Shown here: piece by piece, positions 55,770 to 64,000 of the stretch
How positions within the stretch are numbered: position 1 is the stretch's first letter
How the letters are laid out: each line of letters starts with the position of its first letter
Program-made: the position numbers and the translations under genes
Assembly: GCF_002873395.1 (NCBI RefSeq)
Contig: NZ_MCUV01000009.1
Location: 62,001 to 126,000, forward strand
Length of the DNA: 64,000 nucleotides
Source of the DNA: Vibrio sp. 10N.286.49.B3
GTDB taxonomy: Bacteria > Pseudomonadota > Gammaproteobacteria > Enterobacterales > Vibrionaceae
Direction: 5' to 3'
The notes under the pieces: model-generated
Database searches by the model: none
Told to the model about the DNA's origin: nothing
The model's input: only the letters and a program-made list of their open reading frames with translations

Positions 55770-58466
55770 TTACTTAATCTTAAGCTTACGTCTAGTTAAG
55801 AAAGTAGCAAATAAACCGAACAATACTAGCAGACCAGATGAAGCACCTTTTTTCTCAGAGCTTGGGTTTTCTGGTTCTGTTGGATCAATTGGGTCGACTG
55901 GGTCAATTGGATCTACAGGGTCTACAGGATCGACTGGTTCATCAAACTTCAACACGATAACAGCTGGATCGTGATCCGAAGAGCGATACGCATCGGCATA
56001 CTTAGGCAAGTCACCAGAGTACTGAGAAGAGTATTCAAATAGTGATGACTCTACAGCATTAATTGGCCAAACTTGAGCATCAATAATAAATGGTGCTAGA
56101 TCTTCATCAACAAGAACATAATCTAGCGTACCGACGGTATCATCGTATGAGTAACTGTAAGCACCTGGTGATAATGTTTCGATAATATCAACATAGTTAA
56201 ACGACTCTTCAATCAATGCGCCATCATTGCCATGGAGTGGTTTACCATTATCTTGGTCACCACCTAAGAACGTGTCACGAGCAGCAAATGTTTGGTAATC
56301 TGCCGGAGCATGGTCGCGGTTGGTCAACACTAGCATAGGGTCTTCTAAACCATAGCTATTTAGGTCACCCATGATGATTTTATAACCATCCATTTCACCT
56401 AGTGTTGTTGCTAAGTGGTAAGCCGCTGAAACACGGAACTGCTCACAGCTACCTTGAATATCTGCATCGACAACGTCTTCCTGATCATCTTCCCAACACG
56501 TAGAGCCTTTCGACTTAAGATGGTTGTTCGATACAATAATTGGCTTATCTGCTAATGGTGAAGTAAAGGTTGCTGTAAATGCATCACGTTGATAAGCCGA
56601 TTGAATACCGCCCTCTTCAAGCTCAACATGTTGCTGAGGCATATCAATAACCGTTACATCATCTAAATCAACAACGTTAGCACGGTAAATAATTTTATTG
56701 GTGATAGCATCTGTACCAATATAACCATTTTCATCCATATCGCTTGGAACAGCCATGGTGTATTGCTTATCTTCTGCTAACTCAGCATTGATTGCTTCTA
56801 ATAGAGCCTGCACTGCAGATCCATCGCCAAAGCCATTATTTTCAATTTCGATTAGACCAACAATATCAGCATCAATTTTTACAATTGCCGTTACAATCTT
56901 AGCTAACTGTAATTCGTAGTCTTCAACAGAATTAGCACCACGATTTTGACCTAGTGGATTGCTTGGACCATCTGCATATTCAGAGGTAAAGAAGTTCTCC
57001 ACATTAAACGCTGAAAGTACGATGTCACCCTCTAACATTTCAATGCTAGTTGGACGCGTATTATCAGTATGGTCAAACGTAGAACTATCCGCTTCATTAA
57101 GCACTAACAAACGGAAATCTTGGTATGAGTAAGCAAGTACACCTTCTAAGCCTGTATCTGAAAGTTTCGCATTGATACGAATATAATCATCAGTTGTACC
57201 GGTACCATTATCTGTACCAAACTCTGGGTACCAAGGTATAACACCATTTGGTGCAACAGTAGTAGATTCAACAAATAAGCGGCGGTCAGCATTACTTTGG
57301 TTTTGCTCAGCAGCACCTTCAGAGGTTGGTACATTAAATTGGTTAGGGTGGTAGTTAACCTCTTTATGACTTAATACCATGCTATTACGCTTAGCCCCGT
57401 AATCGTAACTAAAGGTACGTGCAACTCGCATATCCGTGCTGTCATTAACGCGTACAAACATACCTTCGTAGCGCTCAAGTGTATCTTGGAATGTCTCATC
57501 GCTCTCTAGTTCAACGATAGTCGTAGGTGCAATTTCAACACCTGTTCTTTCCGTTTTTTCTACAAATGTATCTGACATTTGCGTCCAAGAGTAATGCTCT
57601 TTAACCTTACCAGTGACAACAACTTCATCACCGATATTTAAACCATTAACATTTGAGCTATTAACATAAATACCATTTGAAGTTAGCGGGTTGCCATCAC
57701 CATTTTCATCTTGCATGAAGAAACCAACAAAAACATCCGTGCCTAGATTGCTCGTTTGAACATGAGTTATAATCCCTGTCACTTCAAAGTAATCTTCTGA
57801 CTCATATTGGGAGTTATCAGGATCGGTATAAGGTGAATGTTTTCCATCACCTTGTAGACCCATAATCGTTTCAGCAATACCGACTGGTGGCTCTGGCGCT
57901 TCTGGCACTTCACCTTCTGGTAAAATATTGCCTAAATCTTGGTAATAATCACCGTTGTCATCTAACTGTACGACTTCCCACATTTCAGCATCATATTCGT
58001 CCGTTGGTGTGTAATCTCGACGCACCATGTTGACGTTTTTAGCAAAAACAACGCAATTATCAGCTTGATCAAACTGATCAGGACCAAACATATCGACAAC
58101 AACCCCATCTTTCGTCAAACGAATTGGATCATCACCATTAAAGCTCGTTAAGCTAATATTAATCCCATCAAAACGATCAATAAAATCTTGGTTATTATTG
58201 GCGTTATTATTACCAACAACGTAAGTTGTCATCGATTCTAGCGTTACACCATCTAGAGAATGATCGCCAATCCATGCATCCTTACAGTTATTATTTTGCT
58301 GCAGCATGTAACCATTTAATGAAATAGCGCTATCGCCAACATTTGCAATTTCAATCGCTTTATGGTTTCCCTTTCCTTCTACAACTTCAGAAATAATAAC
58401 ATCTGCTGTTGCATATCCAGAAAGTAACAAACAAGGGGCAACCAAGAGTGACTTTTTGATGTCCAT
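55770..58466 (-). CDS. Exported endonuclease, ExeM/NucH type with GlyGly-CTERM
   Basis: An 898-residue exported nuclease. Signal peptide about 1-21. A lamin-tail-like domain (about 22-150), an OB-fold region (about 220-330) and an endonuclease/exonuclease/phosphatase domain (about 480-840) with NVENFF near 485, NNHLKSKG near 640, MGDLNSYG near 700 and SSDHDPAVIV near 825. A (V/I)DP repeat linker follows, then GASSG, a hydrophobic helix and RRKLKIK, a GlyGly-CTERM sorting tail expected to be cut by rhombosortase. It would degrade extracellular DNA. Divergent from the 5'-nucleotidase gene. Confidence 0.92.
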   Translation of the reverse strand: MDIKKSLLVAPCLLLSGYATADVIISEVVEGKGNHKAIEIANVGDSAISLNGYMLQQNNNCKDAWIGDHSLDGVTLESMTTYVVGNNNANNNQDFIDRFDGINISLTSFNGDDPIRLTKDGVVVDMFGPDQFDQADNCVVFAKNVNMVRRDYTPTDEYDAEMWEVVQLDDNGDYYQDLGNILPEGEVPEAPEPPVGIAETIMGLQGDGKHSPYTDPDNSQYESEDYFEVTGIITHVQTSNLGTDVFVGFFMQDENGDGNPLTSNGIYVNSSNVNGLNIGDEVVVTGKVKEHYSWTQMSDTFVEKTERTGVEIAPTTIVELESDETFQDTLERYEGMFVRVNDSTDMRVARTFSYDYGAKRNSMVLSHKEVNYHPNQFNVPTSEGAAEQNQSNADRRLFVESTTVAPNGVIPWYPEFGTDNGTGTTDDYIRINAKLSDTGLEGVLAYSYQDFRLLVLNEADSSTFDHTDNTRPTSIEMLEGDIVLSAFNVENFFTSEYADGPSNPLGQNRGANSVEDYELQLAKIVTAIVKIDADIVGLIEIENNGFGDGSAVQALLEAINAELAEDKQYTMAVPSDMDENGYIGTDAITNKIIYRANVVDLDDVTVIDMPQQHVELEEGGIQSAYQRDAFTATFTSPLADKPIIVSNNHLKSKGSTCWEDDQEDVVDADIQGSCEQFRVSAAYHLATTLGEMDGYKIIMGDLNSYGLEDPMLVLTNRDHAPADYQTFAARDTFLGGDQDNGKPLHGNDGALIEESFNYVDIIETLSPGAYSYSYDDTVGTLDYVLVDEDLAPFIIDAQVWPINAVESSLFEYSSQYSGDLPKYADAYRSSDHDPAVIVLKFDEPVDPVDPVDPIDPVDPIDPTEPENPSSEKKGASSGLLVLFGLFATFLTRRKLKIK
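55872..55937 (-). repeat. VDP/IDP coding repeats in the nuclease linker
   Basis: About eight tandem 9-base units encode (V/I)DP repeats, forming an extended acidic linker between the enzyme and its sorting tail. Such units can change in number by slippage. Confidence 0.8.
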
Positions 58467-58792
58467 ATTTAACCTTAAAATATAAATTTAATTAATGATT
58501 TTACTAGTGGAAATAACACCTAATTAATATTCGTATAGTGACAAAATGACTTTCAATTAATGAGGGATATTGTGATATAAGCTAGACTTAATTTATGACA
58601 ATGCAATTACATACAGAATAAAGTGTTATTTAAATCAAGGCATATCAATTACACATAATACTTATTTAAGCTCCCACTCAATAAGGATACTTTAATAAAA
58701 ATGACTTTAAAGTTTAATAATAGAGGGATACATTATCCATCCACACAGTTATAAGCAATCTGACATTAATCAGTTATAAAATGGACAATATA
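58467..58792. other. Divergent promoter region, nuclease-nucleotidase
   Basis: 326 AT-rich bases shared by the two genes. Several TGACA/GTCAT fragments occur, but none has the 11-base spacing of a Pho box, so I do not call one. No other operator is clear. Confidence 0.5.
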
Positions 58793-60811
58793 ATGAAAAA
58801 GAATTTACTCGTCGCGGCGATGGGCCTAGCTTTATTTGGCTGTAATAGCTCATCTAATGATAAAGTAGAAAATGAAGTAGAAAATAAAGAGTTTGAATTA
58901 TCGATTGCACATATTAATGATACTCACTCCTCTTTTGACGAAGTAAAAACTAGTTTTGTAAATGATTACCTTCTACAAGGAAAGCCTGTTTATACTTCTT
59001 TTGGTGGTCACCCTCGCCTTCAAGAAGCCGCTAACCAATACCGTGAACTTGCTGAACAAGAAGATCGCAGCATGCTATTTTTGCATGGCGGTGATGCTTG
59101 GCAAGGAAGTGCTTACTTCATGTTAAATGAAGGACGCATGAATGCTGATATCTTAAGCCGTATGGGTTTAGATGCCATGGCAATGGGTAACCATGAGTTT
59201 GATTTAGATAATGAGACTCTTGCTGAATTTATCAATACGGTTACTTTCCCAGTGTTAGGCGCTAACATGGATGTATCAGAAGATATCCATTTAAACGGCC
59301 TAAGCAACCTTCTTCCTTACACTCTATTTGCTTTTGATGGCAACAACAAAGAAGAAGTAACACTCGATACTATGCCAACAGATAAGCCTATCGTTGCCGT
59401 TGTTGGTATGGTACTAGAAGATATGGCAAGCATCTCACCAAAAGTTGGGGATGTTAAGTTTGCTAGCGAAGTTGAGACGGCTCAACAAGTGGTTGATGAG
59501 CTAAAAGCAAACGGAGTCACTCAAGTTGTTCTTCTTACTCATATTGGCTTAGCTCGTGATATTAACATTGCACAACAGGTTGATGGCATTGATGTTATTG
59601 TAGGTGGTCACTCACATACTCTAATGGGCGACTTTACTAACCTTGGTAATGGTGATAATGGTGAGTACGCTCAACTTGTGCAAAACCCAGGCGGCGGCGT
59701 TACATGTGTTGTTCAATCTGGTGAGATGGCACAAGCTATTGGTCATGCTAATGTTGTCTTTGATAGCAACGGTAATTTAAAAAGCTGTTCAGGTGGTAAT
59801 ACCCTCCTTTCTTCAGATACTTTCTTCTCTGATAGCCTTCGAGATTCTGGTTCATTATTAATTGGTAATAAAGCCCTACAAGTCGAAGACTTTATTGAAG
59901 AGCAAGATAACATTGCTATTACTCAAGAAGATGAGGCTCTGCGCCAACATATCGATATCTACTATAAGCCAGATCTAGAGGAAGCATACGGTAATATTAT
60001 CACCTCAGTTCCAGAGTTACTTGTTCAAGAACGCCGTCCAAATGATGGTGTAACTGATGAGCATGGCTCACAGGTCGCTCCTTTAGTTGCTGAAAGTTGG
60101 TTACACTGGGCAAATCAAGAAGAGAATCTTGCTGTTACTAGCTTTGACAGTGTCGATATTGCATTAGTTGCTGCCGGTGGTGTACGTAATAGCCTACAAA
60201 TGGGTGACCTTTATGAAGGTAATATTTCATTAGAACTACTGCCTTTCGCTAACTATATGTCTGTTTTAGAGCTATCAGGTGCAACAATCCGTACTCTTAT
60301 TGATGACTCAGTAACAATGACGCTAGATGATAATGAACATGCTGGTAAATTCCCGTACACAGCTGGCCTACGTTATACCTATAATGAAACTATCGCTCAA
60401 GTTAATGGCGTACTAGAAAGCATTGAAGTTCGTAAGATCGATGATGAAGGCAATGTAACTTGGGAAGATCTTGAAGATAACCAAACCTACACAGTAACAA
60501 CAACAAACTACAATGCGAATGGTAATGATCATTGGGATGCTATATTCGATGCTCAAACTATTTCTGTAGAGCGTTTTGATATTGCTCTTATAGATGGCCA
60601 ACCAATCTCTTATGCTGTTGATCATCTAATACAAATCGAGAATTCTCGTAGTGCTGTTTACAGTGACGACCAACCTGATTGTGATGCTGTAAATGTTGCT
60701 TGTAATACTGATGCTCAAGCGATGATCGACTGGCTTGACACTGAGATCAATACTTTAGTAGAAGTTGAATTTCCACCAGTCACTCTTAATCTCCTAGAAG
60801 ACCGTAATTAA
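58793..60811 (+). CDS. 5'-nucleotidase/2',3'-cyclic phosphodiesterase-type lipoprotein
   Basis: A 672-residue lipoprotein (lipobox LFGC, Cys17). The N-terminal metallophosphatase domain has HINDTHS near 39-45, GGDAWQGS, MGNHEFD near 132, THIG and GGHSHT near 271, all metal ligands present. The C-terminal 5'-nucleotidase domain (about 395-600) has VAAGGVRNSLQMGDLYEG and TNYNANGNDHWD. It removes phosphate from nucleotides at the cell surface or periplasm. ATG 58793 (MKKNLLV) is chosen for the signal peptide; the frame starts 4 codons earlier. It complements the divergent nuclease gene. Confidence 0.92.
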   Translation: MKKNLLVAAMGLALFGCNSSSNDKVENEVENKEFELSIAHINDTHSSFDEVKTSFVNDYLLQGKPVYTSFGGHPRLQEAANQYRELAEQEDRSMLFLHGGDAWQGSAYFMLNEGRMNADILSRMGLDAMAMGNHEFDLDNETLAEFINTVTFPVLGANMDVSEDIHLNGLSNLLPYTLFAFDGNNKEEVTLDTMPTDKPIVAVVGMVLEDMASISPKVGDVKFASEVETAQQVVDELKANGVTQVVLLTHIGLARDINIAQQVDGIDVIVGGHSHTLMGDFTNLGNGDNGEYAQLVQNPGGGVTCVVQSGEMAQAIGHANVVFDSNGNLKSCSGGNTLLSSDTFFSDSLRDSGSLLIGNKALQVEDFIEEQDNIAITQEDEALRQHIDIYYKPDLEEAYGNIITSVPELLVQERRPNDGVTDEHGSQVAPLVAESWLHWANQEENLAVTSFDSVDIALVAAGGVRNSLQMGDLYEGNISLELLPFANYMSVLELSGATIRTLIDDSVTMTLDDNEHAGKFPYTAGLRYTYNETIAQVNGVLESIEVRKIDDEGNVTWEDLEDNQTYTVTTTNYNANGNDHWDAIFDAQTISVERFDIALIDGQPISYAVDHLIQIENSRSAVYSDDQPDCDAVNVACNTDAQAMIDWLDTEINTLVEVEFPPVTLNLLEDRN

Positions 60812-61124
60812 TATAAGCTAGAAAATTAAATATTTTTTAAAAGCTCTAAATTCAATTTAGGGCTTTTTTTACATTCAACTTATAAGAAAATAGTCATCAT
60901 ACCAAGCGTAGTCAATATAACGAAAGATAGTTACTGGAAAATAGCCTAGACGGTATACCGATAATACACTGTATATGAACAGTATTAGGCCGATATATCT
61001 ATAATGAGAAATTAATAGTATAAAGTAACAAGCTAGATAATGAAGAAAATAGATTTAACTAAAGAAAGTTGTCGCTAAAAGTAGAGTATAAAACTCAAAG
61101 AAAAGATATGTTGCAAAGAAGAGT
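60812..61124. other. Intergenic region, nucleotidase-ffs
   Basis: Holds the nucleotidase terminator and about 250 AT-rich bases. A 10-bp palindrome CGGTATACCG is at 60951-60960. No gene or other strong structure is visible. Confidence 0.5.
60839..60871 (+). terminator. Terminator after the nucleotidase gene
   Basis: A 10-to-12-bp stem (60841-60852 with 60855-60866) with one G-U pair is followed by a run of T. Confidence 0.85.
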
Positions 61125-61234
61125 TGGGTGGAAGCCCCAGCCACATCCCGGCACACAAGTCATCCGCTGCGGCTGCTCCCTTCCAGGCCTGACCGAGTTC
61201 ACGAACTATTGTTGCGGGAGGACCAGGGCCTCCA
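61125..61234 (-). ncRNA. ffs: 4.5S RNA (signal recognition particle RNA)
   Basis: Read on the minus strand, the sequence contains the SRP core: GGTCAGGCCTGG, AAGGGAGCAGCC and GATGACTTGTGTGCCGGGATG, matching E. coli 4.5S RNA. The ends GGAGGCCC and GGGGCTTCC pair to close the hairpin, as expected. Length about 110. It binds Ffh to target membrane proteins. Ends are approximate. The order ffs-atl-ybaY-tesB is as in E. coli, apart from the membrane-protein gene between. Confidence 0.95.
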
Positions 61235-61273
61235 TAGAGCATCTTTAATGAGTTAACCTTAAAGAGTGAGGTG

Positions 61274-61302
61274 ATTATCTAGCATAGCTAAACTGAATGC
61301 AA
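61274..61302 (-). promoter_or_regulatory. Promoter of ffs
   Basis: Minus strand TTGCAT (61302-61297), 17-base spacer, GATAAT (61279-61274). Transcription would start about 33 bases before the mature 4.5S RNA, consistent with a processed 5' leader. Confidence 0.7.
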
Positions 61303-61415
61303 GCTTTGCAGCACAGATATTATTACCTTTTCGTTCAACCGCTGAAAAAGCAATCATCTTGACGACTTTACAATCACCTTTGCGACTAATTCCAATAATA
61401 AATCAGATAGATAGT

Positions 61416-62156
61416 CTAACTCTCACTCGGTTCATCACTTGATCTTAAAATATAATCTGTCATCCAAGCTGTCCCCAATAAACAGAACCACGCAACAAAC
61501 ACTGGGTTTGGCACTTCAAAATTAGGCGAAATAATTAAAGCGGCAAAACTCACGGTTGGTAGCGTCCAGCACAGTAATTTGCCCCAGCGAAATACTTTGG
61601 ATTTAACCAAGCTTTCAACTGAAGCTATTATACCCGTCACCCCTAAAGCCAATAATGCTGCATTATGTAGGCTTGCCATCCATAGTGGCAGAATCAACAC
61701 TAATGCCCACCAGTAATGCTTCTCGGAAGGCTTCCAGTGGTTCACCGACCACCACATCATAATAACCGCTAAGGTCTGCATCATTGTTAGCCACGCAGAA
61801 CCACCTAGGCGACCACCTGATTGCGTCATCATTACACCTACTAATAAAGTCACGACAACTAACCCTGCGGTTAAAACGGTGGCCAAATTACTGCGTTTTG
61901 AGAACATCACCATAAGCAATGGAAAGAAAACCCATAAACTGACAGACAAAGATATCGGCTGCTGCGGTAATGTCAGACCATAAACTGTCATAGCACCCAA
62001 TAAGACTAATCCTGCTTTTCCACCTTGCGGTAAAATCCATAATGCTGGAATGACCATAGCAAGAATAGGCAAATCACCATGACTAAGACCGATCGCCCGA
62101 GCACACACAACAGCAAGTAAACTTGTAATTAAGAATTGAAACGTTGAAAATACCAC
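61416..62156 (-). CDS. Hypothetical polytopic membrane protein
   Basis: A 246-residue protein with about eight hydrophobic segments (for example 7-25, 30-45, 48-62, 70-85, 92-110, 122-140, 148-190, 198-235). No catalytic motif is recognised. It looks like a small membrane protein of unknown function conserved in Vibrionaceae next to ffs and atl. It is divergent from atl with about 42 bases between starts. Confidence 0.75.
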   Translation of the reverse strand: MVFSTFQFLITSLLAVVCARAIGLSHGDLPILAMVIPALWILPQGGKAGLVLLGAMTVYGLTLPQQPISLSVSLWVFFPLLMVMFSKRSNLATVLTAGLVVVTLLVGVMMTQSGGRLGGSAWLTMMQTLAVIMMWWSVNHWKPSEKHYWWALVLILPLWMASLHNAALLALGVTGIIASVESLVKSKVFRWGKLLCWTLPTVSFAALIISPNFEVPNPVFVAWFCLLGTAWMTDYILRSSDEPSES

Positions 62157-62198
62157 AGCCCTCTCCTTTTACCGATCCTTGGTACTAAACTAGGAATT

Positions 62199-62507
62199 AT
62201 GAGTATGGACCATTTTTTGCCACAAGTCTTTGCAGTTATTCAACAAATTCCACACGGAAAAGTAACAACCTACGGTGAGATTGCTAAAATGGCCGGTTTT
62301 CCTGGTTATGCGAGACAAGTAGGTAAAGCATTAAGCCATCTTCCGACTGACAGTAAACTTCCTTGGTTCCGTGTTATCAATAGCAAAGGTGAAATATCGT
62401 TACAAGGGTGCTCTTTTGAAAGGCAAAAACGACAACTAGAAAGTGAAGGGATTAAAATATCTGATTCTGGGAAAATAAAATTACGTCAATATAAATGGCA
62501 GCCATAA
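62199..62507 (+). CDS. atl: Alkyltransferase-like protein (ATL)
   Basis: A 102-residue protein of the MGMT DNA-binding fold: IPHGKVTTYGEIAKMAGFPGYARQVGKAL, then LPWFRVINSKGEIS. In true O6-methylguanine methyltransferases the motif is PCHRV; here the reactive Cys is Trp, so it binds O6-alkylguanine without repairing it and marks it for nucleotide excision repair. AGGAA precedes both ATG 62199 and ATG 62205; the second has better spacing. Convergent with ybaY. Confidence 0.94.
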   Translation: MSMDHFLPQVFAVIQQIPHGKVTTYGEIAKMAGFPGYARQVGKALSHLPTDSKLPWFRVINSKGEISLQGCSFERQKRQLESEGIKISDSGKIKLRQYKWQP

Positions 62508-62537
62508 GACTGCCATTTATCATCTAAACGATTTAAA

Positions 62538-62957
62538 TTAACGAACACCAACCAAGAGCAAATTGATATCATGCGTTGACTTGCTATCGGTTATCACAGG
62601 AAAAGATCGATCGGAAATAAAACGCAGTTTTCCATCAATCTCGATTCTAGCTCGCACATTATAACGGTGACGAGCGTCAACTTTATTCACATCATAATCG
62701 AGTTGAAATGATAGAGGGACTTGCTGCCCTTTTGGCATAAAGGTTTGCGAGGCTAAAACGGTTGCCTTCGCATCGGCTAGCGACACATCTTCTAATACCA
62801 CTTTAACAATCGCATCACCTGGCAGAGTAATACGTTCGCGATAAGCAACGGTTCCTGTAATCGATTTTATTACAGCACCCGACTCATCTGTTGACTGGCA
62901 GCCAAGCATAAAAAAGCTCAAGGTGATTGAAACCATCGCTAGTAATATTCTTTTCAT
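62538..62957 (-). CDS. ybaY: YbaY family lipoprotein
   Basis: A 139-residue lipoprotein (lipobox MLGC, Cys20). The mature part has the YbaY pattern TGTVAYRERITLPGDAIVKVVLEDVSLADA and a C-terminal IEIDGKLRFISD. Beta-rich; function unknown. ATG 62957 (MKRILLAMV) is preferred, two codons inside the open frame. Located between atl and tesB as in E. coli. Confidence 0.9.
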   Translation of the reverse strand: MKRILLAMVSITLSFFMLGCQSTDESGAVIKSITGTVAYRERITLPGDAIVKVVLEDVSLADAKATVLASQTFMPKGQQVPLSFQLDYDVNKVDARHRYNVRARIEIDGKLRFISDRSFPVITDSKSTHDINLLLVGVR

Positions 62958-63121
62958 AATCACTCACTCCTAAATATAGCCTAAACAAATTATAGAGCCG
63001 CAGCTTAAACTTGTCTTGAGTTTCCCCCTTTTATTTACCAAACTCTAATGTTAAAGCAATAAGATTATCGTAAAATTGTCCTCTTATTTCCTACTACATG
63101 CATGGTTAAAGGTAAAAATAC

Positions 63122-63985
63122 ATGAGTAAACCACTACAAGAATTACTGAGTTTACTTCAGCTAGAAAAACTAGAAGAAGGCTTATTTAGAGGTCAAAGTG
63201 AAAACCTTGGTCTACCACAAGTATACGGCGGTCAAGTTCTCGGGCAGGCATTATCAGCAGCTCGTTATACCGTAGAAGAAGATCGTTCTGTCCATTCATT
63301 TCACAGCTACTTCCTACATCCTGGCGATTCAGAAAAGCCGATTATTTATGATGTAGAAAACTTAAGAGACGGACGCAGCTTCAGCACTCGCCGTGTCAAA
63401 GCCATTCAAAATGGGCGCCCTATTTTCTATCTCACAGCATCTTATCATGGTGATGCGCCAGGCTTTGAACACCAAAACAGCATGCCTGATATACCAGGGC
63501 CAGAAAACTTTGCTTCTGAAACCGAATTAGCTAACCAAATTAAGCAATTCTTGCCTGAGAAACTAAAAAAGACCTTTTGTGGCGAAAAGCCAATCGAAAT
63601 GCGCCCTGTTACCATCGTTAACCCATTACAGCCTAAGAAAACTGATCCAAAACAGTATTTATGGTTTAAAGCAAATGGTGAAATGCCGAATAATCACCTC
63701 ATTCATCAGTATATATTGGCTTATGCATCGGATTGGGGGTTCTTGGTAACGGCATTGCATCCACATGGTGTTTCTTTAATGACACCAAAGTTTCAAGTAG
63801 CAACTATCGACCATTCCATCTGGTTCCATCGACCATTTAAGTTAGATGAGTGGCTTCTTTTTGCTATAGAAAGTCCAACAGCAAGTAATAGCCGAGGATT
63901 AGTTCGTGGTGAAATATTTAATCAACAGGGTGAGCTTGTCGCGACAGCAGTACAGGAAGGGGTAATGCGCTTTACTCAGAAATAA
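63122..63985 (+). CDS. tesB: Acyl-CoA thioesterase II
   Basis: A 287-residue double hot-dog enzyme (E. coli TesB 286). It has [24 protein letters not shown] in the first domain and [20 protein letters not shown] and [27 protein letters not shown] in the second, which carry the catalytic Asp (near 230), Ser/Thr and Gln. It hydrolyses medium- to long-chain acyl-CoA to free acid in the cytoplasm. Complete; it ends 15 bases before the window end. Confidence 0.96.
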   Translation: MSKPLQELLSLLQLEKLEEGLFRGQSENLGLPQVYGGQVLGQALSAARYTVEEDRSVHSFHSYFLHPGDSEKPIIYDVENLRDGRSFSTRRVKAIQNGRPIFYLTASYHGDAPGFEHQNSMPDIPGPENFASETELANQIKQFLPEKLKKTFCGEKPIEMRPVTIVNPLQPKKTDPKQYLWFKANGEMPNNHLIHQYILAYASDWGFLVTALHPHGVSLMTPKFQVATIDHSIWFHRPFKLDEWLLFAIESPTASNSRGLVRGEIFNQQGELVATAVQEGVMRFTQK

Positions 63986-64000
63986 TATTAATTGAGAGAC

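Noticed and set aside
58467..58792. Pho box between nuclease and nucleotidase genes
   Set aside because: Fragments such as TGACA and GTCAT occur but not with the 11-base repeat spacing, so chance in AT-rich DNA is enough to explain them.
60951..60960. CGGTATACCG palindrome as a regulatory site
   Set aside because: Ten bases only and not next to a promoter I can identify; could be chance.
1..64000. CRISPR array or cas genes linked to the CARF nuclease
   Set aside because: No regularly spaced repeats and no cas-like protein were seen anywhere in the window.

Overview
This window is a chromosomal segment from an AT-rich gammaproteobacterium, almost certainly of the family Vibrionaceae (Vibrio, Aliivibrio or Photobacterium; I cannot settle the genus). 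The evidence is protein similarity plus gene order: yeaG-yeaH-ycgB, msbA-lpxK-ycaR-kdsB, lolCDE, PilZ-mfd-csiV, hinT/COG3014/ycfL/lpoB/ycfP/ndh, ffs-atl-ybaY-tesB, and an OmpK-type channel. No rRNA, tRNA, insertion sequence, prophage or CRISPR array is visible. Apart from one frameshifted small gene, the segment looks like intact core genome with some accessory metabolic genes.

Layout. 1-5.9 kb: the end of an unidentified gene, yfbU, then the stress operon yeaG(prkA)-yeaH-ycgB(spoVR). 6.0-12.6 kb: the lipid A/Kdo block on the minus strand (msbA, lpxK, ycaR with a frameshift, kdsB), with comEC upstream and a divergent DUF2062 gene. 12.7-20.1 kb: lolCDE on the minus strand, then a PilZ protein and mfd on the plus strand. 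20.2-26.6 kb: csiV, then the minus-strand series hinT, COG3014 lipoprotein, ycfL, lpoB, ycfP, ndh. Two perfect FNR-type boxes lie before ndh. 26.8-31.7 kb: a chemoreceptor, a Card1/Can2-type CARF-nuclease with no CRISPR nearby, uridine phosphorylase with CRP and CytR-like sites, and a CBS protein. 31.9-41.5 kb: YbiB, a PL7 alginate lyase lipoprotein, YjjG, a DUF2913-like protein, a U32 protein and a large HD-GYP sensor. 41.5-47 kb: a LysR regulator divergent from an ABC importer operon whose last gene encodes a family I pyrophosphatase-like protein lacking several catalytic residues. 47-50.7 kb: a BCCT transporter, a Pro/Lys-repeat exported protein and an OmpK/Tsx channel behind a perfect CRP site. 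50.8-55.7 kb: an RND efflux pump, its lipoprotein adaptor and a divergent TetR gene around a 33-bp perfect palindrome. 55.8-60.8 kb: a large exported nuclease divergent from a lipoprotein 5'-nucleotidase. 61.1-64 kb: 4.5S RNA, a membrane protein, atl, ybaY, tesB.

How parts fit together. The exported nuclease, 5'-nucleotidase, Tsx-type channel and uridine phosphorylase together would let the cell break down external nucleic acid, take up nucleosides and split them. The alginate lyase adds polysaccharide use. MsbA/LpxK/KdsB, LolCDE and LpoB/CsiV cover lipopolysaccharide, lipoprotein and peptidoglycan assembly. The most promising less-described items are the ABC importer with the pyrophosphatase-like protein, and the orphan CARF nuclease.
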